Positions 45,299 to 54,913 of a DNA stretch of 64,000 bases are shown here, piece after piece (the stretch's first letter is position 1; each line of letters opens with the position of its first letter). The notes beneath the pieces were generated by a model. That model was not told where the DNA came from. It worked only from the letters and a program-made list of their open reading frames with translations, and did no database searches. The translations under genes were made by a program, and so were the position numbers. The stretch spans positions 270,686-334,685 of the forward strand of contig JAGNKU010000006.1 of the NCBI GenBank assembly GCA_017999985.1, read 5' to 3'. The DNA is from Phycisphaerae bacterium (GTDB taxonomy: Bacteria; Planctomycetota; Phycisphaerae; UBA1845; Fen-1342).

Positions 45299-46873
45299 TC
45301 ATTCCGTGGCACGCAACTCCACGAGGTGCAGCTCAGTCCGGGCGTCGGGCCCCGGCCGCACGAAGTCCAAACCGACGTACGCCGCCACGGCTGGATCGTG
45401 CAGCAGCTTGTCCAGCAGCTCGCGATTGCCGGCGCGCTCGAAGCCCGGCCCGACCTCGAGGGCGAAGTAACCGCGTCCGCCGCGCGTGATGAGGCGCGTC
45501 AGCGCGGCGTAGTACTCCGGCTGCTCGGCCCAGAATTCCCAGCGCATGTCGGCATAAAAGGCAATGCGACGCGGGCTGCTGCCCGACAGCAGCCGGCATG
45601 CACGGATGTCCGGATCGTGCCCGGTCAGCCACGCCGCCGCGTCCGTGAGATACCCGTCCTGGCCATTCGGGATGCGCAGCGCGTATAACGCGGACGGGAC
45701 AACGCTGACCGCTACGACCAGGACCGCCACCCGCCGCCAGCCGACCTGCCAGAGCAGGGTGGTCACGCGTGCCAGGAGCATCGCCGCCAGCGGCGTGAGG
45801 AGCATCACGGGCACGAGCAGGTGGCGGGTAGAGAGGTAATCGAAGCGTCCGAGCAGCACGAGCGTCAAGGCCAAGTGCCCGGTCGCGCAGGCGCTCAAAC
45901 CCGCCAGCGGGTATGCAAGCAACCGGCGGCGGAGATCCAGCAGCGGCGGAAGCGCCAGCAACGGGACCACGACACGGCCGGCATGCATCAGTTCGTAGAG
46001 CACAACGGGCAGCAGCGCGTACCAGCGCACGTCGCGCAGTTCGAGCTTGCCGAGCGCATACGACGGTCCCTGCGCTTCGTCCGCGACGGTCGCCACGGCG
46101 CGCTCGGTGGGCAGCATCTCGAGGACGTCCTTCTTAGCGCTGAACCGACCGACGACCGTCCAGTACGGCACGGCACAGACGAGGAAGCCCAAAAGTAACA
46201 GGCCGGCCCGGGCCAACAGCCGGCGTGGCGGCATCTGCGGGCGCGCGGCCACCAGCGCCACCAGCCCGGCGAGGAGGGGCACGGCACCTTCCGGTCGCGT
46301 CAGGAAGGCCAGCCCGCTCAGCAGTCCGCAGGCCGCCGCCGCGCGCCACGACTCCAACTGCACGAGCAGCAGACCGGCGGCGAGGTAGAACACGAGGTGC
46401 GGCCCATCGGAGAGCACGTCGCAGGACAGCCAGACATTCAGGTCCAGCAGCGCCGCCAGCAGCATGGCGAGCACCGCTGCCAGCCGCCGGTCGAGCGGCA
46501 AGGCCAGGCGTCGCACGAGCCGCGCGGTCAGAGCGCCGACGAGCCCGACCGCCGCCAGGCCGGCCAGCCCGCTCACAAGCTGCCCGCTGCGCTGCCAGGT
46601 CAGCGGGGTGTCGGCCGCGCCCAAGGCGCGCGCCGTGCGTTGCGCCGCCAGGATCAACACGGGGAAGAGCGGGTGCTGCCGCGCGTCCGGACCACGCAGG
46701 TAGGCGCTGCCCTGCGTCCCCAGGTCGCGCGCGTACCAGCAGAAGGTCACACCATCGCGGGAGACAGCCGGCATCGCCCCCGCCAGGACGAGGCGCCAGA
46801 CGCCCGCGAGCAGCAGCACGGCGAGCACGCCGGTGTAGAAGAGACGCGTGCGACGGTCGGCGGGTGGCGGCAC
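45299..46873 (-). CDS. GT-C type membrane glycosyltransferase (family 39-like)
   Basis: The 524-residue protein has about ten membrane helices and resembles the PMT/ArnT (GT39-like) superfamily. The first loop carries DGVTFCWYARDLG with the expected acidic residue, followed by QHPLFPVLILAA. The C-terminal soluble part (about 415-520) is short. It would transfer a sugar from a polyprenyl phosphate donor on the outer face of the inner membrane; the acceptor is unknown. GTG 46873 has GAGAG upstream. It lies downstream of the two-component genes on the same strand. Confidence 0.85.
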   Translation of the reverse strand: MPPPADRRTRLFYTGVLAVLLLAGVWRLVLAGAMPAVSRDGVTFCWYARDLGTQGSAYLRGPDARQHPLFPVLILAAQRTARALGAADTPLTWQRSGQLVSGLAGLAAVGLVGALTARLVRRLALPLDRRLAAVLAMLLAALLDLNVWLSCDVLSDGPHLVFYLAAGLLLVQLESWRAAAACGLLSGLAFLTRPEGAVPLLAGLVALVAARPQMPPRRLLARAGLLLLGFLVCAVPYWTVVGRFSAKKDVLEMLPTERAVATVADEAQGPSYALGKLELRDVRWYALLPVVLYELMHAGRVVVPLLALPPLLDLRRRLLAYPLAGLSACATGHLALTLVLLGRFDYLSTRHLLVPVMLLTPLAAMLLARVTTLLWQVGWRRVAVLVVAVSVVPSALYALRIPNGQDGYLTDAAAWLTGHDPDIRACRLLSGSSPRRIAFYADMRWEFWAEQPEYYAALTRLITRGGRGYFALEVGPGFERAGNRELLDKLLHDPAVAAYVGLDFVRPGPDARTELHLVELRATE

Positions 46874-46939
46874 CAGTGCTCTCGCGGTGTAACCAGCGGG
46901 GCGCGCCCCGCCCGGGGTGCGGCGGCCCGTGGCCGCGGA

Positions 46940-47557
46940 TTATAAACCAGGTTGGGACCCCATGACGATGCGCACCAGGCCCACGGCGCTGTGCACCCCC
47001 ATTTTCTGCATGAGCCGTTTGCGATGCACCTCGATGGTTTTCTCGCTGACGCCGAGCTCGGCAGCGATCTGCTTGTTCACTTGCCCGCCGACGACGAGAT
47101 CGAGCACTTCCCGTTCGCGCGGCGTGAGCGTCGCCAGGCGGGCCGCGAGGTCGTCCTGGGCGGTCTGCTGCTGATGGCGGCGCTGGCTTTCGAGCAGGGA
47201 CATGCGAATCCGGCGGATGAGCACCTGGTCGTTGACGGGCTTTTCCAGGAAATCCACGGCCCCGACCTTCATCGCCCGCACGGCCATCGGGATGTCCCCG
47301 TGTCCGGTCATGATGATGACCGGCAGCGCAAGGTTCTCGCGCGCCAGGCGGCTTTGCAGCTCGAGGCCGCTCATCCCGCGCATCCGCACATCCAGCACCA
47401 GGCAGCCCGGCACACCCGGCCGGTAAGCCGCCAGAAACGCCTCGGCCGAAGTGAAGCACTGCACGCGCAGCCCCTCGGACTCGAGCAAGGCCCGGAGCGC
47501 GTCGCACAGCGCTTCGTCGTCGTCCACCACGAAGACGGTCGGTTCACTGACGTTCAT
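46940..47557 (-). CDS. FixJ/NarL-type response regulator
   Basis: The 205-residue regulator has a receiver domain (VFVVDDDEALCDALR, phosphoacceptor Asp56 in LVLDVRMRG, conserved MTGHGD and Lys in LEKPV) and a LuxR-type DNA-binding domain (TLTPREREVLDLVVGGQVNK, ELGVSEKTIEVHRKRLMQKM). ATG 47557 overlaps the end of the kinase gene by 14 bases. The pair forms a two-component system of the FixL/FixJ type. Target promoters are not evident. Confidence 0.93.
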   Translation of the reverse strand: MNVSEPTVFVVDDDEALCDALRALLESEGLRVQCFTSAEAFLAAYRPGVPGCLVLDVRMRGMSGLELQSRLARENLALPVIIMTGHGDIPMAVRAMKVGAVDFLEKPVNDQVLIRRIRMSLLESQRRHQQQTAQDDLAARLATLTPREREVLDLVVGGQVNKQIAAELGVSEKTIEVHRKRLMQKMGVHSAVGLVRIVMGSQPGL

Positions 47558-50500
47558 GCTCAGCCTCCGCGGTGACCGGGAGCGTGAATCCAAAGGTGGT
47601 CCCGCCCTCCGCACCGCTGTGGACCCAGAGCTCGCCGCCGTGCGTGTCCTCGACGATCGTGCGGCTGATGGACAGCCCCAGCCCGGTGCCATGCGGCTTG
47701 GTCGTGAAGAACGGATCGAAGACATGCTCGAGCACCTGGGCATCCAGCGGCGGACCGTTGTTGTGCACACCGACCTGGACGTGGTCCGCGTCCGGCCGCG
47801 CGGTGCGCACGACCAGCAGGCGCTCCGCCGGGGGCAGCGCGAGCAAGGCCTCGATCGCGTTGCGCAAGAGGTTCAGCACCACGTGCTCGATCTGGATCCG
47901 GTCCAGCAGCGCCATCAGCGGCTGGTCGGCCAGCTCGAGCCGCGGGGCCATATCGTGTTCGAGCAGGTCAGGCGCCGCAAACGTGAGTGCTTCGCGGACG
48001 ACGGCATTGACATCCACCAGCGCGCGGCCGGGCTCGGCCTTCCGCACGAAAGCCTTCATGCGTCGGATGAAGTCGCCGGCCCGCTCGGCCTGGGCCGCAA
48101 TCTTCTCGAGCGTGCCCAGGGCCTGGGGCACGCTCCAGGCGCCGCTGTTCAGGCGCGTGCCGCAGGCGCGGGCGTGATAGAGAATCGCGGACAGGGGCTG
48201 GGTCAGCTCATGGGCGAGGCCGGACGTCATCTCGCCGAGGGTGCTCACGCGCGCGGCGTGGGCCAGCTCGTCGTGGTGTCGCCGGTTGGCTTCCTGCGCC
48301 GCCTTGCCGACGGTGATGTCCTCGACGGTCCCGACGCGAAGCCATGTGCCGTCGGTCTGCGTGGCCATGTCCGTGACGCGCACGTGCACCCAGCGTTCGG
48401 CGCCGTCCCGGCGCAGGAGTCGGAACTCGCGGCCGAACGGGCGGCGCTCGGCGAGGGTGCGCTGCATCTCGGCGCGCACACCGTCGCGATCCTGGGGATG
48501 CACCACGTCCAGCCAGCCGTGGCCGTAGCATTCCGCGGCGGACAGGCCTGTAATCGCCTCCAGGCTGGGGTTGGCATATAAGCACTGCCCACTGTCGTCG
48601 GAGAGGAAGATACCGGTCGGGGCGGTCGTGCACAGGACGCGGAAACGCTCCTCGCTCGCGCGCAGGGCCAGCTCGGCCCGGACGCGGGCCATCGCGCCGC
48701 CGACCGAGGCCGCCACAGCCTCGAGCGCGTGGCGCGCCATGGGTGGCAGCTCGTCGAGCGCACGCGAGCCCAGATTCAGCGATCCGATGACTCGGCCTTC
48801 GTGCCGGATCGGGATTACCGCCAAGTATCGGATCCCCTCACGCTGCAGAGCTTCGTCCAGGACGGGCAAGTCCACGGCGGGGCCGTAGAACGGCTCGCCG
48901 GCCAGAACAGCCTGCACGTGCGGCTCGTCCGCGGGCCAGTGGGACTCCCGGTCCACGAACGCCGGGGAGAGGCCCCGGTGGGCCCAGAGATGCAACCCGC
49001 CCGTCTGCGGATCCGTGAGATAGATGCCGCCGGCCTCGATGCCGGCGATGTGGCACGCCGCGTCGAGGACCAGGCGCAGCGCCTCCTGCAGATCGCTGGC
49101 GGCGCTCAGGGCCAGGCCGAGGTCACGTTGGATGCGCAGCAGCTCCTCGGCCTGCTTGCGATCGGTGATGTCGATGGCCGTCGCCGAGACGTATTCGCGA
49201 TCTGCGTGCTCGTCCTTGATGGACGTGATGTTCATCAGCGTGGGAAAGACGTGCCCATCGCGGTGCAGACGCCACACTTCCACGCCGACCAGAGTCTCGC
49301 CGCGCCGCAGCCGCTCGGTGAGCTCTCGCACGTGTACCATCTGCTCGGGCGTGTAGAGCATGGAGATGTTGCGGCCGACCATCTCGGCCACCTCGTACCC
49401 GTGCATGCGGGCCCCCGCGGCGTTGACGTAGATCATGCGGCCGTCGATGTCCGCGATCGCGGCCCCGTACCCGGCGCTGTCCGAGATCGTCTTGAACAGC
49501 CGCACTTCCCGCTCCGCGAAGCGGTGCTCGGTGATGTCGCGGGTGACCCCGACGACAAACCGCGCGCCCGCGGCGTCGACGTACCGCGACTTCTTGGTGA
49601 CGACTGTGTGCGTCACGCCGCGCGCATCCGTGTACTCCTCCTCGCTGACTTGCGCCGCGCCGCTGGCCAGCACGGCGTCGTCTTCGCGGTGATAGACGGC
49701 CACGCGGTCCGGCGGCAGGAGACCTGCTTCGGTGCGGCCCAGTAATTCCTCCCGCGGGCGATCAACCAAGGCGCAGAACCTGTCGTTAGCCAGCACCAGG
49801 CGGTGGTGCTCGTCCTTCACGAACACCGGATCCGCGATCGCATTGATGATGCTCTCCAGATGCTGCCGGGAGTCGCGCACCGCTTCTTCGGCCCGCTTGC
49901 GCTCCGTCACATCCGTGCCGAGGCCGATGATCTCGCGCAAGCGGCCCTGCGCGTCGCGCCGATTGATCGAGTTCCACGAGATCGTGCGCTTCTCCCCCGT
50001 CTTGGTGGTCAGCACCATCTCGTAGTCGCGGACATCGCCCTGCTCGAAGTCCCGCAGCAGGCGCTCGATCTGGACGCGCTCCTCGCCCGGATAGAAGATC
50101 TCGAACCAGTTCCGGCCGATCAGCTCTGGCGCGCGATAGCCGGTGACCTGCTCGACGGCCGGGTTGGCAAACGTCGTCAACCCCTCCGGCGTGACGACGC
50201 ACACCAGCGCGGCCGCGCCCTGAATGATCTGCGCCGAGTGGTCCCGCTCGGCCTGCAGCCGTGCGTTGGCCTGTTCCAGCTCGCGGGTGCGCTGCGCGAC
50301 CAGGGTCTCGAGGTGCTCGCGGTGACGGCGCAATTCCTCGTCCGTCCGCCGTTGCTCCGTCACGTCCCGGACCACACCCACCGCCGCACGGGTCGCCGCG
50401 TTCCCGTCGGCGATGAAACACTGTGTGACACTCATACAGCGGTAGGTGTCATCGCGATGCCGGAAACGGAACTCCACGGTCGCGTCACCAGTCGCCTGCA

Positions 50501-51014
50501 ACACGTCCAGCGGCCAGACGCGCCCCCGGTCGTCGGGATGCACGCGGGCCACGAGACCTTCATAGCCCAACGCGGTGATTTCATCGCGCGTCAGACCCGT
50601 CAGCGATTCACACGACCGGCTGACGTACTCCATGACCCCGTCAGGAATGCGGAGGCAGTAGATCAGGTCGCGGGAGTGCTCCAGCACTTCACGATAGTAC
50701 GCCTCGCTGGCGGCGCGCTCCGGCGTGCCACCACCGCGCGCGGCTTCATAGGACGCGACCAGCCGCGCAAGGGCGCCCATCGCGGCCGCCACGCACTCCC
50801 CTCGCACGACACCCTCCGCGGCCGCCAGGTCCGCCAGCCCGCGCGCGTGGGCCGCGATCAGCTCCGTCAGCGGCACCCCCGCCTGCCCGAGTTGCGCGCC
50901 CAGCTCCGCGGCCCGCGCCAGGCCCGGCTCTCCCGGCTGCGCGACCTGCGCGCGCAACAGTCGTCCGTACTCCTCCACCCACGCGCCAAGACTTGCCGGA
51001 GCCCCTGCGGCCAT
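47544..51014 (-). CDS. multi-PAS sensor histidine kinase (FixL-like)
   Basis: The 1156-residue kinase has no clear membrane helix. In order: a helical N-terminal region (1-95), PAS1 (about 105-215), a coiled coil, PAS2 (about 255-370), PAS3 (about 375-490), PAS4 (about 495-615), a GAF domain (about 630-780), PAS5 (about 790-905), HisKA with phospho-acceptor His935 (GLAHELTQPLS), and HATPase (NLLRNAIEALLAL, PFFTTKPHGTGLGLSIS). The HELTQPLS box and the FixJ-type partner place it in the FixL-like group. I cannot confirm a haem-binding histidine in any PAS. Start 51014 removes a low-complexity extension. Confidence 0.92.
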   Translation of the reverse strand: MAAGAPASLGAWVEEYGRLLRAQVAQPGEPGLARAAELGAQLGQAGVPLTELIAAHARGLADLAAAEGVVRGECVAAAMGALARLVASYEAARGGGTPERAASEAYYREVLEHSRDLIYCLRIPDGVMEYVSRSCESLTGLTRDEITALGYEGLVARVHPDDRGRVWPLDVLQATGDATVEFRFRHRDDTYRCMSVTQCFIADGNAATRAAVGVVRDVTEQRRTDEELRRHREHLETLVAQRTRELEQANARLQAERDHSAQIIQGAAALVCVVTPEGLTTFANPAVEQVTGYRAPELIGRNWFEIFYPGEERVQIERLLRDFEQGDVRDYEMVLTTKTGEKRTISWNSINRRDAQGRLREIIGLGTDVTERKRAEEAVRDSRQHLESIINAIADPVFVKDEHHRLVLANDRFCALVDRPREELLGRTEAGLLPPDRVAVYHREDDAVLASGAAQVSEEEYTDARGVTHTVVTKKSRYVDAAGARFVVGVTRDITEHRFAEREVRLFKTISDSAGYGAAIADIDGRMIYVNAAGARMHGYEVAEMVGRNISMLYTPEQMVHVRELTERLRRGETLVGVEVWRLHRDGHVFPTLMNITSIKDEHADREYVSATAIDITDRKQAEELLRIQRDLGLALSAASDLQEALRLVLDAACHIAGIEAGGIYLTDPQTGGLHLWAHRGLSPAFVDRESHWPADEPHVQAVLAGEPFYGPAVDLPVLDEALQREGIRYLAVIPIRHEGRVIGSLNLGSRALDELPPMARHALEAVAASVGGAMARVRAELALRASEERFRVLCTTAPTGIFLSDDSGQCLYANPSLEAITGLSAAECYGHGWLDVVHPQDRDGVRAEMQRTLAERRPFGREFRLLRRDGAERWVHVRVTDMATQTDGTWLRVGTVEDITVGKAAQEANRRHHDELAHAARVSTLGEMTSGLAHELTQPLSAILYHARACGTRLNSGAWSVPQALGTLEKIAAQAERAGDFIRRMKAFVRKAEPGRALVDVNAVVREALTFAAPDLLEHDMAPRLELADQPLMALLDRIQIEHVVLNLLRNAIEALLALPPAERLLVVRTARPDADHVQVGVHNNGPPLDAQVLEHVFDPFFTTKPHGTGLGLSISRTIVEDTHGGELWVHSGAEGGTTFGFTLPVTAEAEHERQ

Positions 51015-51182
51015 GTGATCAACTCTCTCGCGTCCGTGCAGGCGCCGACGGCCTCGGCCGGACGCACGCCTTCTGGCCACGCACGGCAATTGGGGCGCCC
51101 GGCCACGGCACCCGACTGCCGCCGCGTATATCATAACAGGCGGATTGTGCGTCCCGAAACCCCGAATGGAGTAACCCGGTCA

Positions 51183-52856
51183 ATGGCAAAGAAAGTGGTG
51201 ATTGTGGGCGGCGTGGCCGGCGGCGCCACGGCCGCCGTGCGGGCTCGCCGCCTGGATGAAAACGCCGAGATCGTTTTGCTCGAACGCGGCCACGATGTGT
51301 CGTTCGCCAATTGCGGCTTGCCTTACCACATCGGCGGTGAAATCGAGGATCGCGCCGAGTTGCTGCTCCAGACCCCCGCCAGGCTCAAAGCCCGCTTCAG
51401 TCTCGATGTCCGGATTCGCTCCGAAGTGACGCGTATCGATCGTGGCGCCCGGCGTGTTCACGTCCGCGATCTGGCGCACCACCGCGAATACACGGAGGAC
51501 TACGACGCCCTCGTGCTGGCGCCCGGCGCGGCGCCCATCGTCCCGCCACTGCCCGGAATCGACCACCCCGCGATCAGCACCCTCCGCAATATGACGGACA
51601 TGGACCGCATCAAGGAACTCGTCGAGCGCGGGGCGCAGGCCGCCATCGTCGTGGGGGGCGGGTTCATCGGGCTGGAGATGGCCGAAAACCTCCGGCGCCG
51701 CGGCCTGACGGTCGCGCTGGTCGAAATGCTGCCGCAGGTCATGCCGCCACTGGACCCGGAAATCGCAGCCCGCTTGCACCGTGAACTGACCACCCACGAA
51801 ATCGCCTTGCACCTGGCCGACGCCGTCACCGGGTTCGAAGACCAGGGCGGACGCGTGCGGGCACGTCTGAAGAGTGGTGCCGTGCTGGATGCCGACCTCG
51901 TCGTCCTCGCGGTGGGCGTGCGCCCTGAATCGACGCTGGCGCGCGAGGCCGGGCTGACGCTGTCCGAGCGCGGCGCGATCGTCGTCGATGAGCACATGCG
52001 GACCAGCGACCCGCACATCTACGCCGTCGGCGATGCCGTCCAGGTCCGCGACCCCGTGCTCGGCGGCGAGACGCTGATTCCGTTGGCGGGGCCGGCGAAC
52101 CGCCAGGCCCGCATCGCCATCGACAACATCTTCGGCCGGCCAACGCGTTATCGCGGCACGTTCGGCACGAGCGTGGTCCGCGTGTTCCGCGTGACCGCAG
52201 CATCCACCGGCCTCGCGGAGAAAAACCTGAGGCAGCGCGGTATCGCGTACAAGAAAATCTACGTGCACCGGTCGCAGCACGCCGGCTATTTTCCGGGGGC
52301 GCATCCGATGACGATCAAACTGCTGTTTACGCCAACGGACGGCAAGATCCTCGGCGCGCAGATCGTCGGCGTGGCTGGCGTGGACAAGCGGATCGACGTT
52401 CTGGCGACGGCGCAGCAGGCCGGCCTGACCGTCACGGACCTGGAAGACCTGGAGCTGGCCTACGCCCCGCAGTACGGCTCCGCCAAGGACCCGGTGAACG
52501 TCGCGGGCTACGTCGCGACCAACGCCCTGCGTGGCGACGAGGATTTCATCGATCCGGCGGAACTCGACGACGACGCGCGGCCTAACTGGACGATCCTGGA
52601 CGTGCGCGAACCGCGCGAATACGAAGCCGGGCACATACCCGGCGCCGTGTTGATTCCGCTCGGGCAGTTGCGCGCACGCTGGGAGGAAATCCCGAACGAC
52701 AAGCCGCTGGTGGTATATTGCGCCGTTGGGCAGCGGGCCTACTACGCCACGCGGATCCTGCGCGCAAAGGGCCTGCACCCGCGAAACCTCGCCGGCGGGT
52801 TCACGATGTACTCGCTCTGCCACGCACAGCCGCCGGTCCCGGGCACCTGTGGATGA
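51183..52856 (+). CDS. CoA-disulfide reductase with C-terminal rhodanese domain
   Basis: The 557-residue flavoprotein has an FAD domain (VVIVGGVAGGATAAVRAR), redox Cys44 in SFANCGLPYHIGG, an NAD(P) domain (AIVVGGGFIGLEMAENL), a dimerisation domain with YFPGAHPM, and a C-terminal rhodanese domain (about 460-550) with Cys513 in VVYCAVGQR. Known CoADR-RHD fusions reduce CoA disulfide or CoA persulfide/polysulfide using NAD(P)H. The start follows TGGAG. It is divergent from the kinase gene and ends 16 bases before archease. Confidence 0.92.
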   Translation: MAKKVVIVGGVAGGATAAVRARRLDENAEIVLLERGHDVSFANCGLPYHIGGEIEDRAELLLQTPARLKARFSLDVRIRSEVTRIDRGARRVHVRDLAHHREYTEDYDALVLAPGAAPIVPPLPGIDHPAISTLRNMTDMDRIKELVERGAQAAIVVGGGFIGLEMAENLRRRGLTVALVEMLPQVMPPLDPEIAARLHRELTTHEIALHLADAVTGFEDQGGRVRARLKSGAVLDADLVVLAVGVRPESTLAREAGLTLSERGAIVVDEHMRTSDPHIYAVGDAVQVRDPVLGGETLIPLAGPANRQARIAIDNIFGRPTRYRGTFGTSVVRVFRVTAASTGLAEKNLRQRGIAYKKIYVHRSQHAGYFPGAHPMTIKLLFTPTDGKILGAQIVGVAGVDKRIDVLATAQQAGLTVTDLEDLELAYAPQYGSAKDPVNVAGYVATNALRGDEDFIDPAELDDDARPNWTILDVREPREYEAGHIPGAVLIPLGQLRARWEEIPNDKPLVVYCAVGQRAYYATRILRAKGLHPRNLAGGFTMYSLCHAQPPVPGTCG

Positions 52857-52872
52857 AGACGATGGAACTGGC

Positions 52873-53292
52873 ATGACGCCGCACTACGAGCTCTTCGATC
52901 ACACCGCCGATCTTGGCGTGCGGGTGCGCGCGGCGTCGCTGGCCGAACTCGTGCCGCCGGCGACAGAGGCGCTGTATGCCGCGATCGGCGAAGTGGTGAC
53001 GACGGACGCGGCCCGGCCGTGGACCTTGGAGCTGCGCGGCGATGATCCGGCGGTTCTGCTGCGCGACTACCTTGCGGAGTTGTTGCACGCGTTCGATTGC
53101 GGGCAACAGCGGCTAACCGATGTGCACGTGATGGAGTTCACGCCGCAGCGGGTCAGAGTGTCAGGCAAGATGCGCGCCGTGGACCCGGCGGCGAGCGATT
53201 TCGCGCGCGAGATCAAGGCGGTGACGTATCACGAGCTGGCGATTCGCCCAATCGCCGGCGGGTACGAAGCGACGTATATCGTGGATATCTGA
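52873..53292 (+). CDS. archease
   Basis: The 139-residue protein matches archease: the start YELFDHTADLGVRVRA, a central RDYLAELLHAFD, and the C-terminal EIKAVTYHELAIRP and YEATYIVDI. The conserved acidic metal-site residues include the Asp of DHTADLG and the C-terminal Asp. Archease activates RtcB guanylylation and multiple turnover. The RtcB gene is next, 62 bases downstream, a classic pairing. No strong ribosome site precedes ATG 52873. Confidence 0.93.
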   Translation: MTPHYELFDHTADLGVRVRAASLAELVPPATEALYAAIGEVVTTDAARPWTLELRGDDPAVLLRDYLAELLHAFDCGQQRLTDVHVMEFTPQRVRVSGKMRAVDPAASDFAREIKAVTYHELAIRPIAGGYEATYIVDI

Positions 53293-53294
53293 AC

Positions 53295-53324
53295 ACCCCC
53301 CTCCGTCTCAGGGAGGGGGGAGGG
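53295..53324. repeat. GC palindrome, diverged copy 6
   Basis: CCCCCCTCC and GGAGGGGGG form a 9-bp stem with a short loop between archease and rtcB. Related to copies 1-5 but shorter. As a hairpin inside an operon it could reduce rtcB expression relative to archease. Confidence 0.55.
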
Positions 53325-53354
53325 ATCTCAACCGGCCGTGCCGCGAGGTGCCGT

Positions 53355-54815
53355 ATGTCTGACAACTACACCGGTCCGCTGGAGCGGATCGACGCCTGCC
53401 GCTGGCGGATTCCGAAGGGCTACAAGGCGGGCATGCGCGTGGATGGCATCATCTACGCCGATGAACGCCTGATCCATTCGATCCGCGAGGACAAGTCGCC
53501 CGAGCAGGTCGCCAACGTCGCGTGCCTGCCCGGCATCGTCGGCCAATCGCTCGCCATGCCCGACATTCACTGGGGCTACGGTTTCTGCATCGGCGGCGTC
53601 GCGGCCACCGACCCGGCCGCGGGCGGCGTCATCAGTCCCGGCGGCGTCGGCTACGACATCAACTGCGGCGTGCGGCTGATTCGCACCGACCTGACCCGCG
53701 CGGAAGTGCAGCCGCGCATCGAGCCGATCGTCAATCGCATGTTCGACACCGTGCCGTGTGGCGTCGGTCGCGGCGGGCGCGTGAAATTCGACCGCGGCGA
53801 GTTGCGGCGGCTGATGCGCGACGGCTCGCGCTTCGTGGTCGAGTCCGGCTTTGGCTGGGACCAGGATCTCGAAGTCACCGAGGCGCACGGTTGCCTGCCG
53901 GACGCCGATCCGGACTGCGTGTCCAGCCGGGCGATCGAGCGCGGCGCCGACCAGTGCGGCACGCTCGGCAGCGGCAACCACTTCATGGAGGTCCAGGTCG
54001 TCGAGGAAATCGTCGATCCGCAGTCGGCGGCGGCGTTCGGGCTGGCCGTCGGCCAGATCACGCTGATGATCCACTCCGGCTCGCGCGGACTGGGTTACCA
54101 GGTGTGTGAAGATGCGATTCACGAGCTGCGCAACGTGCCGGAGAAATACGGCATCGAGCTGCCCGATCGTCAGCTCGTCTGCGCCCCGGTTCACTCCAAG
54201 GAAGGTCAGCGCTACCTGGGGGCGATGCAGGCGGCGGCGAATTTCGCTTGGGCGAACCGGCAGATCATGACGCACCTGGCCCGCGAAGTGTTCTCCGAGA
54301 TATTCCGCCGACCGCCGGAACTGCTGGGGATGCGCGTGGTCTACGACGTCGCGCACAACATCGCGAAGCTGGAGGAGTACGAGGTCGCGGGTGAGGTGAA
54401 AACGCTCTGCATCCACCGCAAGGGGGCGACGCGCGCGTTTCCCGCGGGCCATCCGGAGGTGCCGCTCGCGTATCGGCAGGTCGGGCAGCCGGTGCTTGTG
54501 CCTGGCGACATGGGCCGGTCGAGCTGGGTGCTGGTCGGACAGCCGGCGGCGATGGAACAGACGTTCGGCAGTTGCTGCCACGGGGCCGGGCGGCTCATGT
54601 CGCGCGGGGCCGCGATCCGCGCCGCGAAGGGCCGCTCGATCGAGAAGGAGCTGCTCGCCGGCGGGGTAGTGGCCCGCGCTCGCGGCCGCACCGGGCTCGC
54701 TGAAGAGCAGCCAGCCGCATACAAGGACGTAAACCAGGTGGCCGAGGCGGTCGACGCGGCCGGGATCAGCCGCAAGGTCGCGCGGCTGCGACCGATCGGC
54801 GTGATCAAGGGGTAG
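53355..54815 (+). CDS. rtcB: RtcB RNA-splicing ligase
   Basis: The 486-residue ligase joins RNA 2',3'-cyclic phosphate (or 3'-phosphate) ends to 5'-OH ends using GTP and Mn2+. Motifs are MPDIHWGYGFCIGGVAA, GGVGYDINCGVRLIRTD (metal Cys), GTLGSGNHFMEVQ, IHSGSRGLGYQV and CIHRKGATRAFPAG, where the His is guanylylated. GAGGTGCCGT precedes ATG 53355. With archease upstream this is a complete RNA repair or ligation pair; no RtcA or RtcR regulator is visible. Confidence 0.96.
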   Translation: MSDNYTGPLERIDACRWRIPKGYKAGMRVDGIIYADERLIHSIREDKSPEQVANVACLPGIVGQSLAMPDIHWGYGFCIGGVAATDPAAGGVISPGGVGYDINCGVRLIRTDLTRAEVQPRIEPIVNRMFDTVPCGVGRGGRVKFDRGELRRLMRDGSRFVVESGFGWDQDLEVTEAHGCLPDADPDCVSSRAIERGADQCGTLGSGNHFMEVQVVEEIVDPQSAAAFGLAVGQITLMIHSGSRGLGYQVCEDAIHELRNVPEKYGIELPDRQLVCAPVHSKEGQRYLGAMQAAANFAWANRQIMTHLAREVFSEIFRRPPELLGMRVVYDVAHNIAKLEEYEVAGEVKTLCIHRKGATRAFPAGHPEVPLAYRQVGQPVLVPGDMGRSSWVLVGQPAAMEQTFGSCCHGAGRLMSRGAAIRAAKGRSIEKELLAGGVVARARGRTGLAEEQPAAYKDVNQVAEAVDAAGISRKVARLRPIGVIKG

Positions 54816-54851
54816 CGTCGACCGTCGTCACCCGCGCCTGCACCCCCAAAA

Positions 54852-54898
54852 GGACGACCCGCCGCGCGGCGCTGGTACCGGCGACGGGTCTGTCGTCC
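54852..54898. terminator. hairpin between convergent rtcB and small lipoprotein genes
   Basis: GGACGAC (54852-54858) pairs with GTCGTCC (54892-54898), extended by CCCG/CGGG with a small bulge. It lies between convergent stops and may act in both directions. No strong T-run follows. Confidence 0.45.
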
Positions 54899-54913
54899 CC
54901 TGACAACCCCGGG

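Noticed and set aside
49803..51182. Plus-strand extension upstream of the CoA-disulfide reductase
   Set aside because: The open frame continues across the kinase gene; homology starts only at ATG 51183 next to a ribosome site.
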